From GBS-DC sp037442365 (GTDB taxonomy: Bacteria; Armatimonadota; Fimbriimonadia; Fimbriimonadales; GBS-DC), in assembly GCA_037442365.1 (NCBI GenBank), contig JBBIQK010000005.1, forward strand, positions 1-64,000: DNA of 64,000 nucleotides, in the 5' to 3' direction. Below are positions 43,555 to 51,089 of the stretch, in pieces. The notes beneath the pieces were generated by a model, which was given only the letters and a program-made list of their open reading frames with translations, searched no databases and was not told the origin of the DNA. The position numbers and the translations under genes are program-made. Position 1 is the first letter of the stretch. Each line of letters starts with the position of its first letter.

Positions 43555-44301
43555 TCACCCGTCGCTAATTTGCGATTCCGCCTGCAGCCACACGACTCCT
43601 GCTGGGTCGAGGCTGACCGCGATATGCCCCAGCCGCCATAACTCCAGCATTGCCAGGAACGAGACGAGTAAGTCCAGCACATCGAGCGCGTCCTGGGCAA
43701 GCGCGTCGAAGGGCAACGGCTCGCGCGCGACGCTCAGCCGCTCGCGAATCTCGATCATGCGGGCGTGCAGCGAGAAGTAGCGGCGGTGCGGGATGGCGTC
43801 GGGCACGGGCATGCGCTGTTCCAGCATGCGTTTGAAGGCGAGCCAGAGCTGGTCGGGCAGCTCCGCGCCGAATTCGGGCGGCAGCTCGTAGTCGCGCGGG
43901 TCGATCGCGCCGCCGCGAAAAAAGAGCCACATGCGCTCGCCCTCGCGCTGGCGCAGATGCTCCGTGAGTTGCAGGTATGCGTCGGGCAGTCCTGAAGGCG
44001 GGAGCCAGTCCGCCTCCTCCTCAGGTTCAGGTTCTGGGTCGGGCGCGAGCAGGCGCTGCGCCTTGCGTTCGGCGAGGTACGCCAGCGTCGCCAGCGCGTC
44101 CGCCGCCTCGTCCATATCGCCCACCTCGCGCCAGTAGTCGTAGCACGCCTGCGCCACGGGCGCAAGGTCAACCTCGTTGAGATCGAGCTTGTGCTTGCGA
44201 ATCAGGTGCGCGAGCCAGCCCAGCGAGCCAAACCCCAGCGGCAACTGCAGCGGCACGCGTGGGGGCGACCATTCAGGCGAACCGATGTGGAACCGACGCA
44301 T
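43555..44301 (-). CDS. scpA: ScpA-like segregation and condensation protein
   Basis: The 248-residue product resembles kleisin ScpA: an N-terminal part with LAHLIRKHKLDLNEVDLAPVAQACYDYW and ADALATLAYLAERKAQRLL, an acidic linker (PDPEPEPEEEAD), and a C-terminal winged-helix region (DVLDLLVSFLAMLELWRLGHI). It would link SMC arms in chromosome compaction. scpB and smc are not in the window. ATG 44301 is chosen because a TATAAT lies nine bases upstream; a longer frame would begin inside the divergent promoter. Confidence 0.8.
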   Translation of the reverse strand: MRRFHIGSPEWSPPRVPLQLPLGFGSLGWLAHLIRKHKLDLNEVDLAPVAQACYDYWREVGDMDEAADALATLAYLAERKAQRLLAPDPEPEPEEEADWLPPSGLPDAYLQLTEHLRQREGERMWLFFRGGAIDPRDYELPPEFGAELPDQLWLAFKRMLEQRMPVPDAIPHRRYFSLHARMIEIRERLSVAREPLPFDALAQDALDVLDLLVSFLAMLELWRLGHIAVSLDPAGVVWLQAESQISDG

Positions 44302-44310
44302 TCCCCCGCG

Positions 44311-44334
44311 ATTATACCTCTGGGCAGGTACAAT
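44311..44334. promoter_or_regulatory. Divergent leaderless-type promoters of scpA and DUF4446 gene
   Basis: On the minus strand TATAAT (44316-44311) ends nine bases before the scpA ATG. On the plus strand TACAAT (44329-44334) ends 12 bases before ATG 44347. The two boxes are 12 bases apart, so the polymerases would compete. Confidence 0.6.
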
Positions 44335-44346
44335 TCCCCGTACGAT

Positions 44347-44847
44347 ATGAACGGACACACACTGATGGAGTGGGCGCAGCAGCCGCAGGCGGTCGTCGGG
44401 CTAACAATCGCGGTCGCCGTGCTGCTGCTCTGGAATCTGGCGCAGGCGTGGCGCTGGGGCGCGTTTATGCGCCGCTGGAAGCAACTGATGCAGCACTCGG
44501 AAGGCGGCTCGCTGGAACACACCCTCTACGAGACCTTGCGCCGCGTCTCTGTGATGGAAGAGACGCTCAAAACGCATGGGAACCATCTACAGCAGTTGCA
44601 GAGTCAAACCAATACCTGCTTGCAACGGGTCGGGCTGGTGCGCTACGACGCCTTCCCCGACATGGGCGGGCAGCAGAGCTTCGCGCTGGCAGTGCTGAAC
44701 GAGCATGGCGACGGCGTCGTGCTGAGCGGCATCCACAGCCGCCACGAGATGCGCGTGTACGCCAAGCCCATTCAGAATCGGGCGTCCAGTATCGGGCTGT
44801 CCGATGAGGAGCAACATGCGCTGCGCGAGGCGAGTCAATTCAAGTAG
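44347..44847 (+). CDS. DUF4446 family membrane protein
   Basis: The 166-residue product has one N-terminal transmembrane segment (about residues 16-36), a helical linker (LYETLRRVSVMEETLKTHGNHLQQLQ) and the conserved C-terminal block VGLVRYDAFPDMGGQQSFALAVL plus GDGVVLSGIHSRHEMRVYAKPI, as in DUF4446 proteins found near parB genes in Firmicutes. Function unknown. The start follows a TACAAT box. The ECF sigma gene follows 24 bases downstream. Confidence 0.8.
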   Translation: MNGHTLMEWAQQPQAVVGLTIAVAVLLLWNLAQAWRWGAFMRRWKQLMQHSEGGSLEHTLYETLRRVSVMEETLKTHGNHLQQLQSQTNTCLQRVGLVRYDAFPDMGGQQSFALAVLNEHGDGVVLSGIHSRHEMRVYAKPIQNRASSIGLSDEEQHALREASQFK

Positions 44848-44871
44848 CGCGGGCGTCAACAGGCGGAGGGC

Positions 44872-45516
44872 ATGAGCATCTACGACTATAGCAGCGACGA
44901 GGTGCTTATCGAGCGGTTCAAGGAAGGCGACGAGTTCGCGTTCGACCTGCTGGTGCGCCGCTACGAGCAGAAGGTCTACCAGCTGGCGTATCGCTTGACC
45001 AACAATCCCGACGACGCCGCCGATGTCGCCGCCGAGACCTTTCTGCGGATGTATAACTCGCTCAAACGCTTTCGCGGCGACGCGCAACTGTCGACATGGC
45101 TCTACCGCGTGGTGAGCAATGTGTTTTTCGATTTTCGCAAGCGCGAGGCGCGCCATCAGCACCTGCCGCTGGATGTGCCCACCGAAGACGGCGACGAACC
45201 CTACGAACTGCCCATCGAGGACGAGCGCGTGGACATCATGGGGCACGCCCTGCAGGAGGAGCAGAAGCGCGTGCTGATGGCGGCGATTCAGCAGCTGCCC
45301 GAATATCAGCGCGTGATGGTGGTGCTGTTTCATATCGAGGAGCGCCCCTACGAAGAGATTGCGCAGATTATGGGACTGCCGCTGGGCACGATTAAGTCGC
45401 GCTTGAACCGCGCCCGAAACGCCCTGCGCCAGCTGCTGGAGCCGTATCGGGAACTTTTTGGCGTGGAGGAGAGTCCTACAGTTGGAATGCCACAGGAGGC
45501 GCACGATGCACTGTGA
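44872..45516 (+). CDS. ECF (sigma-70 family) sigma factor
   Basis: The 214-residue product has region 2 (FDLLVRRYEQKVYQLAYRLTNNPDDAADVAAETFLRMY, STWLYRVVSNVFFDFRKR) and region 4 (LQEEQKRVLMAAIQQLPEYQRVMVVLFHIEERPYEEIAQIMGLPLGTIKSRLNRARNAL cut at its conserved ends). It directs RNA polymerase to stress-type promoters. GGAGG precedes the ATG. The anti-sigma gene overlaps its 3' end by 11 bases, so the pair is coupled. Confidence 0.93.
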   Translation: MSIYDYSSDEVLIERFKEGDEFAFDLLVRRYEQKVYQLAYRLTNNPDDAADVAAETFLRMYNSLKRFRGDAQLSTWLYRVVSNVFFDFRKREARHQHLPLDVPTEDGDEPYELPIEDERVDIMGHALQEEQKRVLMAAIQQLPEYQRVMVVLFHIEERPYEEIAQIMGLPLGTIKSRLNRARNALRQLLEPYRELFGVEESPTVGMPQEAHDAL

Positions 45517-46408
45517 ACAGGTGAAGAGCCTGCTGAATGAATATTGTGAGGGGATATTGAGCGAAGCGATGCGCGAGCGCGTGGAGGCGCACCTGCGCGG
45601 GTGCGCGGCGTGCCAGCGTGAGGCGCAGTTCACGCGCGCCATCTGGCGGGGGCTGAGCGCGCTGCCCGAAGTCGCGCCGCCCGCCGACCTGCACGCGCGG
45701 ATTATGACCCATGTGCGGGCGAACACACGCGCGCGCGAGGCGCACCAGCGATTCGCCTTCTGGCGCTGGGCGGGCGCAGCGGCGGTCGCCGCGGGGCTGT
45801 TTGTGATGGGCTTTTTCGCGGCGCAATCGGACGGCGTGCAGGCTGCCTTCGGCTTCAACGCCCAGCGCAAGCCCGCCGTCGAAACGCCCCAGCCTGTGCA
45901 GGCAGGCGTATTTCTACAGTATCGCGCAACGACGGACGGCGCGCGCGCGCCCGTGCTGGAGGCGCGCATGAACCGCGAAGCGGACGCCGAACTGCGCTAC
46001 ACGCCCGACAGTAAAGAGCGCACAGAGCCGATTCTGGTCTGGAGCGGACGCCTGCAGCCCGGCAAGACCGTCGAAATCCCGCTGCAGACCCTGCTGCACA
46101 CTTCGGGCGAGCGCGTGCTGACCCTGCGCTGGACGCTGGAGCGACAGTCGCGCGTGCTGTATGTGCCTGCAGGTTATCCGCAGGCGAAACTGGCGACCCT
46201 GCGCCTGCAGGCGAAGCTGAGCGACGCGCTGCGCCAGATTGCCAGCGCCTACCAGACGCCCATCGAATGGGTTCCCAACGGCGACGAGCCGCTGGTCGTG
46301 CTGGATGTGCAGGATGCGCCTATCGAAGAGGCTTTACAAAAACTGCTTGTCGGCTCGAACTACACGGTCAGGCGGCAGGGCGACTTCTGGCGCATCGTGA
46401 GCCGATAA
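45506..46408 (+). CDS. Zinc-finger anti-sigma factor with C-terminal STN-like domain
   Basis: The 300-residue product has a zinc anti-sigma domain with H29-x3-C33-x2-C36 (HLRGCAAC), a transmembrane helix (AGAAAVAAGLFVMGFFAA, about 92-110), and an external part. The last about 70 residues (LSDALRQIASAYQTPIEW, VVLDVQDAPIEEALQKLLVGSNYTVR) resemble the STN domain of secretins and TonB receptors. It should hold the upstream sigma factor at the membrane until a signal arrives. AGGAGG precedes the ATG, which overlaps the sigma gene. Confidence 0.82.
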   Translation: MHCEQVKSLLNEYCEGILSEAMRERVEAHLRGCAACQREAQFTRAIWRGLSALPEVAPPADLHARIMTHVRANTRAREAHQRFAFWRWAGAAAVAAGLFVMGFFAAQSDGVQAAFGFNAQRKPAVETPQPVQAGVFLQYRATTDGARAPVLEARMNREADAELRYTPDSKERTEPILVWSGRLQPGKTVEIPLQTLLHTSGERVLTLRWTLERQSRVLYVPAGYPQAKLATLRLQAKLSDALRQIASAYQTPIEWVPNGDEPLVVLDVQDAPIEEALQKLLVGSNYTVRRQGDFWRIVSR

Positions 46409-46432
46409 CTGACAGGCACGGCAGGAAACGCG

Positions 46433-46466
46433 CCTCCAGTATCGAACGGCTGTTCGGTACTGGAGG
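46433..46466 (+). promoter_or_regulatory. Hairpin that buries the Shine-Dalgarno of the ceramidase gene
   Basis: A 15-bp stem (46433-46447 CCTCCAGTATCGAAC with 46452-46466 GTTCGGTACTGGAGG, one U-G pair, GGCT loop) includes the GGAGG that sits nine bases before ATG 46476. The ribosome site would be closed when folded. It may be an RNA thermometer, a protein-controlled switch, or reduce translation. Confidence 0.7.
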
Positions 46467-46475
46467 TGAACTTTC

Positions 46476-48065
46476 ATGAGGCTATTGGCAACGACGCTGA
46501 GTTTCGCGCTGTTTCTCGCAGGTTGGGCGCAGGGGCTACAGGCAGGCGCCGCCGTGAACAAAATCACCCCGACGAAACAGGTCTTTCTGGCGGGCTACGC
46601 TTCGAACCGCCCCAACAGCGGCGGCGTGCATGACGACATCTGGGCGCGCGCGGTGGTCGTCCAGGTCGGCAACGAGCGGCTGGCGATTGTGGTGTGCGAC
46701 CTGCTGGGACTGCTGCGCGACGATGTGCAGCGAATCCGCCAGCAGGTCAAGTCGGCGCCCCCCAACCGCGTGATGGTGCTGTGTACGCATGTGCATTCCG
46801 CGCCTGACACGATTGGGCTGTGGGGACCGACGCCCGCCCAGTCGGGACGCGATAACGAGTATGTGAACTTCGTCATCGAGACCGTCGCGAAGACCATCGA
46901 CGAGGCGGCGAGTAAACTCCAGCCCGCGACCGTCGGCTTCGCGAAGACGACCGTCGAGGGCGTCTCGTACAACTACCGCATCGAGAAGATTCTGGATACC
47001 GAAGCGGCGGTGATGCAGTTCCGCAGCAAGGCGGACGGCAAGGTCATCGCGACGCTGACCAACTTCGCATGCCATCCAGAAGTGCTGAACAACGACCAGC
47101 TGACCGCCGACTTTTGCCATTGGTACTACCAGACCGTCGAGCGTGCGGTGGGTGGAGTGGCGATTTTTGCGAACGGCGCGCTGGGCGGCATGATTTCGCC
47201 TGCGGAAGGCGACGGAACCGCGCCGAAAGGACGCGACTGGGCGCGCGCGGAACGATACGGAACGACCATCGCCAATCGCGCCTTAGAAGCCATCGCGAAG
47301 GCAAACTTCACGGATGCTGTATCCCTCGAGCACCGCGAGGCGACCTACACCGTGCCGCTGGAGAACGAGAACTTCAAGCTGGCGATGACGGCGGGCGTCA
47401 TTCCGTCGGGCGCATCGTTGAACGCGGGCAAGGTCACGACCGAGTCGCACCTGATTCGGCTGGGCGACGCCGTAATGTTCACCATGCCCGGCGAGGTACA
47501 GCCGAATATCGGCGTCCTGCTCAAGCGGCTGCTCGCGCCCTATGGCGACCCCGTGTTCCTGTTCGGGTTGGCGAACGATGAGCTGGGCTACATCCTGAGC
47601 CTGGAGGACTACTACCTGCCGCTTTACAACTATGAGCGGAGCATGTCGGTCGGTTCGGAGATTGGTCCCGCGATGGTGCAAGCGGCGCGCCAGATGATGG
47701 GACAGATGACCGCTCGTCAGCCGACCGCTGTCGCCGCCGCGTCGGGCGAAAAGTCGCCTGTGGAGCAGGAGCTGGAGAAGTACCTGCAGCGGTTCCGCCC
47801 CGACCGTGCGGGCAACTTCAAGGCGACCTACCGCCTCGTGCTGGAGGGCGCGGGCGAGTTCTACCTGCGCATCGCCGAGGGCAAAGCGACGCTGAGCCGT
47901 GAGGGAACCCCCTCCGAGGCGTCCGTGACCGTCAAAGCGCCCGCGCAGGTCTTCGTGGCGATTATCACGGGCAAACGCGACCCGCTCGACGCCTACAACA
48001 CGGGCGAACTGCAGATCGAGGGCGATATTGGAATCGCGCAGTACCTGCTGTTTGTGTTTGAATAA
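46476..48065 (+). CDS. Secreted neutral ceramidase-like protein fused to an SCP2-like domain
   Basis: The 529-residue product has a signal peptide (LLATTLSFALFLAGWAQGLQA). The N-terminal part matches neutral/alkaline ceramidase-type proteins: DDIWARAVVVQVGNERLAIV, CTHVHSAPDT (zinc ligands), TNFACHPEVL and ANGALGGMISPAEGD. About residues 430-529 resemble an SCP2 sterol-carrier fold (YRLVLEGAGEFYLRIAEGKA, SVTVKAPAQVFVAIITGKRDP, LQIEGDIGIAQYLLFVFE). Lipid amide hydrolysis is inferred; the natural substrate is unknown. Its Shine-Dalgarno is sequestered in a hairpin. A terminator-like hairpin follows. Confidence 0.78.
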   Translation: MRLLATTLSFALFLAGWAQGLQAGAAVNKITPTKQVFLAGYASNRPNSGGVHDDIWARAVVVQVGNERLAIVVCDLLGLLRDDVQRIRQQVKSAPPNRVMVLCTHVHSAPDTIGLWGPTPAQSGRDNEYVNFVIETVAKTIDEAASKLQPATVGFAKTTVEGVSYNYRIEKILDTEAAVMQFRSKADGKVIATLTNFACHPEVLNNDQLTADFCHWYYQTVERAVGGVAIFANGALGGMISPAEGDGTAPKGRDWARAERYGTTIANRALEAIAKANFTDAVSLEHREATYTVPLENENFKLAMTAGVIPSGASLNAGKVTTESHLIRLGDAVMFTMPGEVQPNIGVLLKRLLAPYGDPVFLFGLANDELGYILSLEDYYLPLYNYERSMSVGSEIGPAMVQAARQMMGQMTARQPTAVAAASGEKSPVEQELEKYLQRFRPDRAGNFKATYRLVLEGAGEFYLRIAEGKATLSREGTPSEASVTVKAPAQVFVAIITGKRDPLDAYNTGELQIEGDIGIAQYLLFVFE

Positions 48066-48071
48066 GACGCA

Positions 48072-48092
48072 GGGGGCGGCTTGCCCGCCCCC
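48072..48092 (+). terminator. GC hairpin after the ceramidase-like gene
   Basis: GGGGGCGG (48072-48079) pairs with CCGCCCCC (48085-48092), seven bases after the stop. No T-run is seen, but an AT-rich stretch (about 48150-48210) lies downstream, unusual for this GC-rich sequence. Confidence 0.55.
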
Positions 48093-48196
48093 TTGCGACG
48101 ACAGCCGCTTGCATTCGTGGAGAAAATCTTCCGCTTCGACTCTCGTGAACGACAAGTGTAAGTCAATATGTTTTTATTATATTTTATTTTATAATA

Positions 48197-48609
48197 CTAT
48201 ACATTTATCACACCTTGAGGAAACTGATAAAGCGAATGCCGTCTCCAAACCGACGCGAGTCTCTGATCGCCCGTGAGAAATATCTCACACTTTCCGACAG
48301 AGGCATAAGCGAGGTGAAGGGCATCAGGCGTGCGCAGGTTTGTAATTGCCCTTATTTCCGCCGCGCGTCGAAATACTTTAGAATGGCTGGAAACAAGAGC
48401 CAGTGTTTGGAAGTATGACTCGTATGCCTGCACAAGAGTCTGTTTGTTATTCCGTAGTGGTTCTACTAAGCATTCCATCAGCGCAAGGCTGCTGGAACAC
48501 AGCGTATAGTCTGGAAGCTGGACAGTACCGCCAACACCTGTGGTCTCTTAATCGTATTTTCTACCAGGTAGATAATAACACAGCTATCCAGATAAATGCG
48601 TTTCTCCAT
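48197..48609 (-). pseudogene. VapC-type PIN-domain toxin interrupted by a frameshift
   Basis: Two reading frames together make a 137-residue PIN protein. The first part (MEKRIYLDSCVIIYLVENTI) holds the catalytic Asp; the second (SSLALMECLVEPLRNN, LRTPDALHLAYA, FLTGDQRLAS) holds the others. They meet near 48488-48500, where a one-base loss (or two-base gain) breaks the frame and yields a stop. PIN toxins cleave RNA, so loss would silence it. It overlaps the antitoxin gene 3' end by 26 bases. A sequencing error or programmed frameshift are alternatives. Confidence 0.7.
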
Positions 48610-48865
48610 CCCCGTTTTTCTCCCAGCTGGCGCGCTCGTTTTCAAACCGCTCCAGAACCTCTTCGGGCGCAGGAGGCATGTGACCGACAGCCTCCAGCTG
48701 GGCGTGAATAGCCTCCAGCGTGGCAAGCATCAGCTGGAGCGACCCTCGCCCAGTCGGTGTCCCTGCAAGCACTTCCACCTCTGCCCCTTCTGGCAGCTGA
48801 AGCGGGGCGCGCAGACGCACAGTGTCAGGCGATACCAGAACACCGCGCACTCGGATTTGCCGCAT
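48584..48865 (-). CDS. Antitoxin of the VapB/AF2212-like type
   Basis: The 93-residue product starts RQIRVRGVLVSPDTVRLRAPLQLPEGAEVEVL, close to the small AF2212/DUF104-like antitoxins that pair with PIN toxins. The C-terminal half (LQLMLATLEAIHAQLEAV, EEVLERFENERASWEKNG) is helical and would wrap the toxin. The start lies six bases after TATTAT on the minus strand (48872-48877), a leaderless-type promoter. Confidence 0.65.
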   Translation of the reverse strand: MRQIRVRGVLVSPDTVRLRAPLQLPEGAEVEVLAGTPTGRGSLQLMLATLEAIHAQLEAVGHMPPAPEEVLERFENERASWEKNGDGETHLSG

Positions 48866-48968
48866 GCCTGTATAATACCTCATTTCTGGAACACCAGCCC
48901 GCTTTTCAGAGCCATTCCCCGCGAGACCAGCGTTCGGGTATCCTTTAGGCGACAGGAGGTTTTTTTGT

Positions 48969-49730
48969 ATGCTGACAGGGAAGAAGGGCGTCATTTTCGG
49001 GGTCGCGAATCAGCACAGTCTGGCATGGAAGATTGCGCAGCGGTGCGCCGCACACGGGGCGCAACTGGCGATTGCCTACCAGAACGATCGATTTGAAGAG
49101 AAGGTCTCCGCACTGGCGCAGGAGCTGCCCGACGCTTTCACGCTCCAGTGCGACCTGAACAACGACGCTGAAATCCAGCAGGTGGTCGCCACGCTGCGCG
49201 AGCGGTGGGGTCAGGTGGACTTCATGGCGCACTGCGTGGCGTATGCGCTGCGCGAGGAGCTGATGGGACGCTACCTCGACACCTCGCGCGAGGGGTTCAA
49301 GGTCGCGATGGAGACCAGCGTCTACACCTTCGTGGCGGCGGCGCGTCATCTGGAGCCGATTCTGCGCGATGGGGCGTCTCTGCTCACGCTCACCTATCTG
49401 GGCAGCGAGCGCGTGGTGCCGGGCTACAATGTGATGGGTGTTGCGAAAGCCGCGCTGGAAGCCAGCGTACGCTACCTCGCCTACGAGCTGGGCGAGCGAC
49501 AGATTCGCGTGAACGCGCTCTCGCCGGGACCGGTCAGCACGCTGGCGGCGCGGGGCATCCGCGGGTTCACCTCGATGATGGAGTATGTGCGTCATCACGC
49601 GCCGTTCAAACGGGACACCGACCCTCACGAAGTGGGCGACGCCGCCGTGTTCCTGTTCAGCGAGATGGGGCGCGGCATTACGGGCGAAGTGATTTACATC
49701 GACGCAGGCTATCACATTCTGGGAATGTAG
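48969..49730 (+). CDS. fabI: Enoyl-[acyl-carrier-protein] reductase (NADH), FabI type
   Basis: The enzyme completes each round of fatty-acid elongation. Nucleotide site GVANQHSLAWKIAQ, the catalytic Y-x6-K in GYNVMGVAK, and conserved LTLTYLGSERVVPGYN and NALSPGPVSTLAARGI are all present. Length 253 is normal. AGGAGG lies before the ATG, and a TATCCT box lies about 25 bases further upstream. nhaA begins three bases after the stop. As the triclosan/isoniazid-target family it is usually essential. Confidence 0.95.
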   Translation: MLTGKKGVIFGVANQHSLAWKIAQRCAAHGAQLAIAYQNDRFEEKVSALAQELPDAFTLQCDLNNDAEIQQVVATLRERWGQVDFMAHCVAYALREELMGRYLDTSREGFKVAMETSVYTFVAAARHLEPILRDGASLLTLTYLGSERVVPGYNVMGVAKAALEASVRYLAYELGERQIRVNALSPGPVSTLAARGIRGFTSMMEYVRHHAPFKRDTDPHEVGDAAVFLFSEMGRGITGEVIYIDAGYHILGM

Positions 49731-49733
49731 ACG

Positions 49734-51089
49734 ATGGCGCAGCTCAAGCCCAAAAAGGTTCAGCCGTTGGAGCCGTTGCCCATCGAGCGGCTCCTGAAGC
49801 CCTTTGCGCGATTCGCCAAGCAGTCCAGCGCAGGCGGGATGGTGCTGCTGGCGTGCGCCATCGTCGCGCTGCTGTGGGCGAACTCGCCGCTGGGCGAGTA
49901 TTACTTCCGACTGTGGTCTACCCCGGTCGAAGTGCGCTTCGGCAATCTGATCGACATCAACAAGCCGCTGCTGCTCTGGATTAACGACGGCTTGATGGCG
50001 GTGTTTTTCTTCCTGGTGGGGATGGAGATTAAGCGCGAGTTGCTGGTGGGGGAGTTGCGCTCGCCGCGCAAAGCCGCGCTGTCGATGGCGGCGGCGCTGG
50101 GCGGGATGGTCGTGCCTGCGCTGATTTATGTCGCGCTGAATTGGGGCACGCCCGAAATTCGGGGCTGGGGCGTGCCGATGGCGACCGATATTGCCTTCGC
50201 GCTGGGTACGCTCGCGTTGCTGGGCACACGCGCGCCGCTCGCGCTCAAGGTGTTCCTCACCGCGCTGGCGATAGTGGACGACCTCGGCGCGGTGCTGGTG
50301 ATTGCGTTGTTTTATACCGAGAACCTCAAGACGGACGCCCTGCTCTATTCGTTCCTCTTCTGGGGCGGGATGATTCTGATGAATCGGCTGGGCGTGCGCA
50401 ATGGGCTGATTTACTTCATCGTGAGCCTGGGGATGTGGTTTTTCATGCTCAAGTCGGGCGTGCATGCGACGGTGGCGGGCGTGCTGGGCGCGTTCGCCAT
50501 CCCCGTGCGCTCGCGAATCGACCCGGAGCTGTTCCTTGCTCGTGTGCGCGAGTATCTGAACCAGTTTGACCAGCCAACCGCCGAGCGCACGATTATCCTC
50601 TCCCCCGAACAGCAATCGGCGGTGGAAGCCATCGAGCGCGAGGCGTTGCGGGTGCAGTCGCCCCTGCAGCGACTGGAGCATCAGCTGCACTACTTTGTGG
50701 CGTTCGCCGTGATGCCGATTTTCGCGCTGGCGAACGCGGGCGTGACGCTGGGCGGCGAAAACGGCATCAACTGGACGAGCCGCGTTATCTGGGGGATTGC
50801 GCTGGGACTGCTGATTGGCAAGCCGCTGGGGATTACGCTCTTTTCGTGGCTGGCGGTACGGCTGGGGCTGGCGCAGTTGCCGCAGGGGATTAACTTTGTG
50901 CATATTGTGGGCGTCGGGTTTCTGGCGGGGATTGGCTTCACGATGGCGCTGTTTATCGGCGGGCTGGCGTTCACAGGCGACCTGCTAAACTACGCGAAGC
51001 TGGGCATTCTGGCAGGCTCCGCGCTGGCGGGTGTGATTGGATTCACGATGTTGCGCCTGTGGACGAAGCCGCAGCCCCATCTGGAGTGA
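49734..51089 (+). CDS. nhaA: Na+/H+ antiporter NhaA
   Basis: The 451-residue membrane protein exchanges sodium for protons. NhaA blocks are clear: LWANSPLGEYY, INDGLMAVFFFLVGMEIKRE, PMATDIAFALGTLALLG, the ion-binding Asp pair in ALAIVDDLGAVLVIALFYT, and FALANAGVTLG. It lies three bases after fabI. Its 3' end overlaps the convergent ABC ATPase gene by 47 bases. Confidence 0.95.
   Translation: MAQLKPKKVQPLEPLPIERLLKPFARFAKQSSAGGMVLLACAIVALLWANSPLGEYYFRLWSTPVEVRFGNLIDINKPLLLWINDGLMAVFFFLVGMEIKRELLVGELRSPRKAALSMAAALGGMVVPALIYVALNWGTPEIRGWGVPMATDIAFALGTLALLGTRAPLALKVFLTALAIVDDLGAVLVIALFYTENLKTDALLYSFLFWGGMILMNRLGVRNGLIYFIVSLGMWFFMLKSGVHATVAGVLGAFAIPVRSRIDPELFLARVREYLNQFDQPTAERTIILSPEQQSAVEAIEREALRVQSPLQRLEHQLHYFVAFAVMPIFALANAGVTLGGENGINWTSRVIWGIALGLLIGKPLGITLFSWLAVRLGLAQLPQGINFVHIVGVGFLAGIGFTMALFIGGLAFTGDLLNYAKLGILAGSALAGVIGFTMLRLWTKPQPHLE

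Noticed and set aside
48150..48215. AT-rich stretch as a promoter for a hidden gene
   Set aside because: TATAAT-like strings occur, but no start codon with a plausible frame follows on either strand; it is more likely the 3' border of the toxin region.
48945..50903. 652-codon open frame antisense to fabI and nhaA
   Set aside because: Spans two well-identified genes and their junction; composition is the shadow of GC-rich coding.
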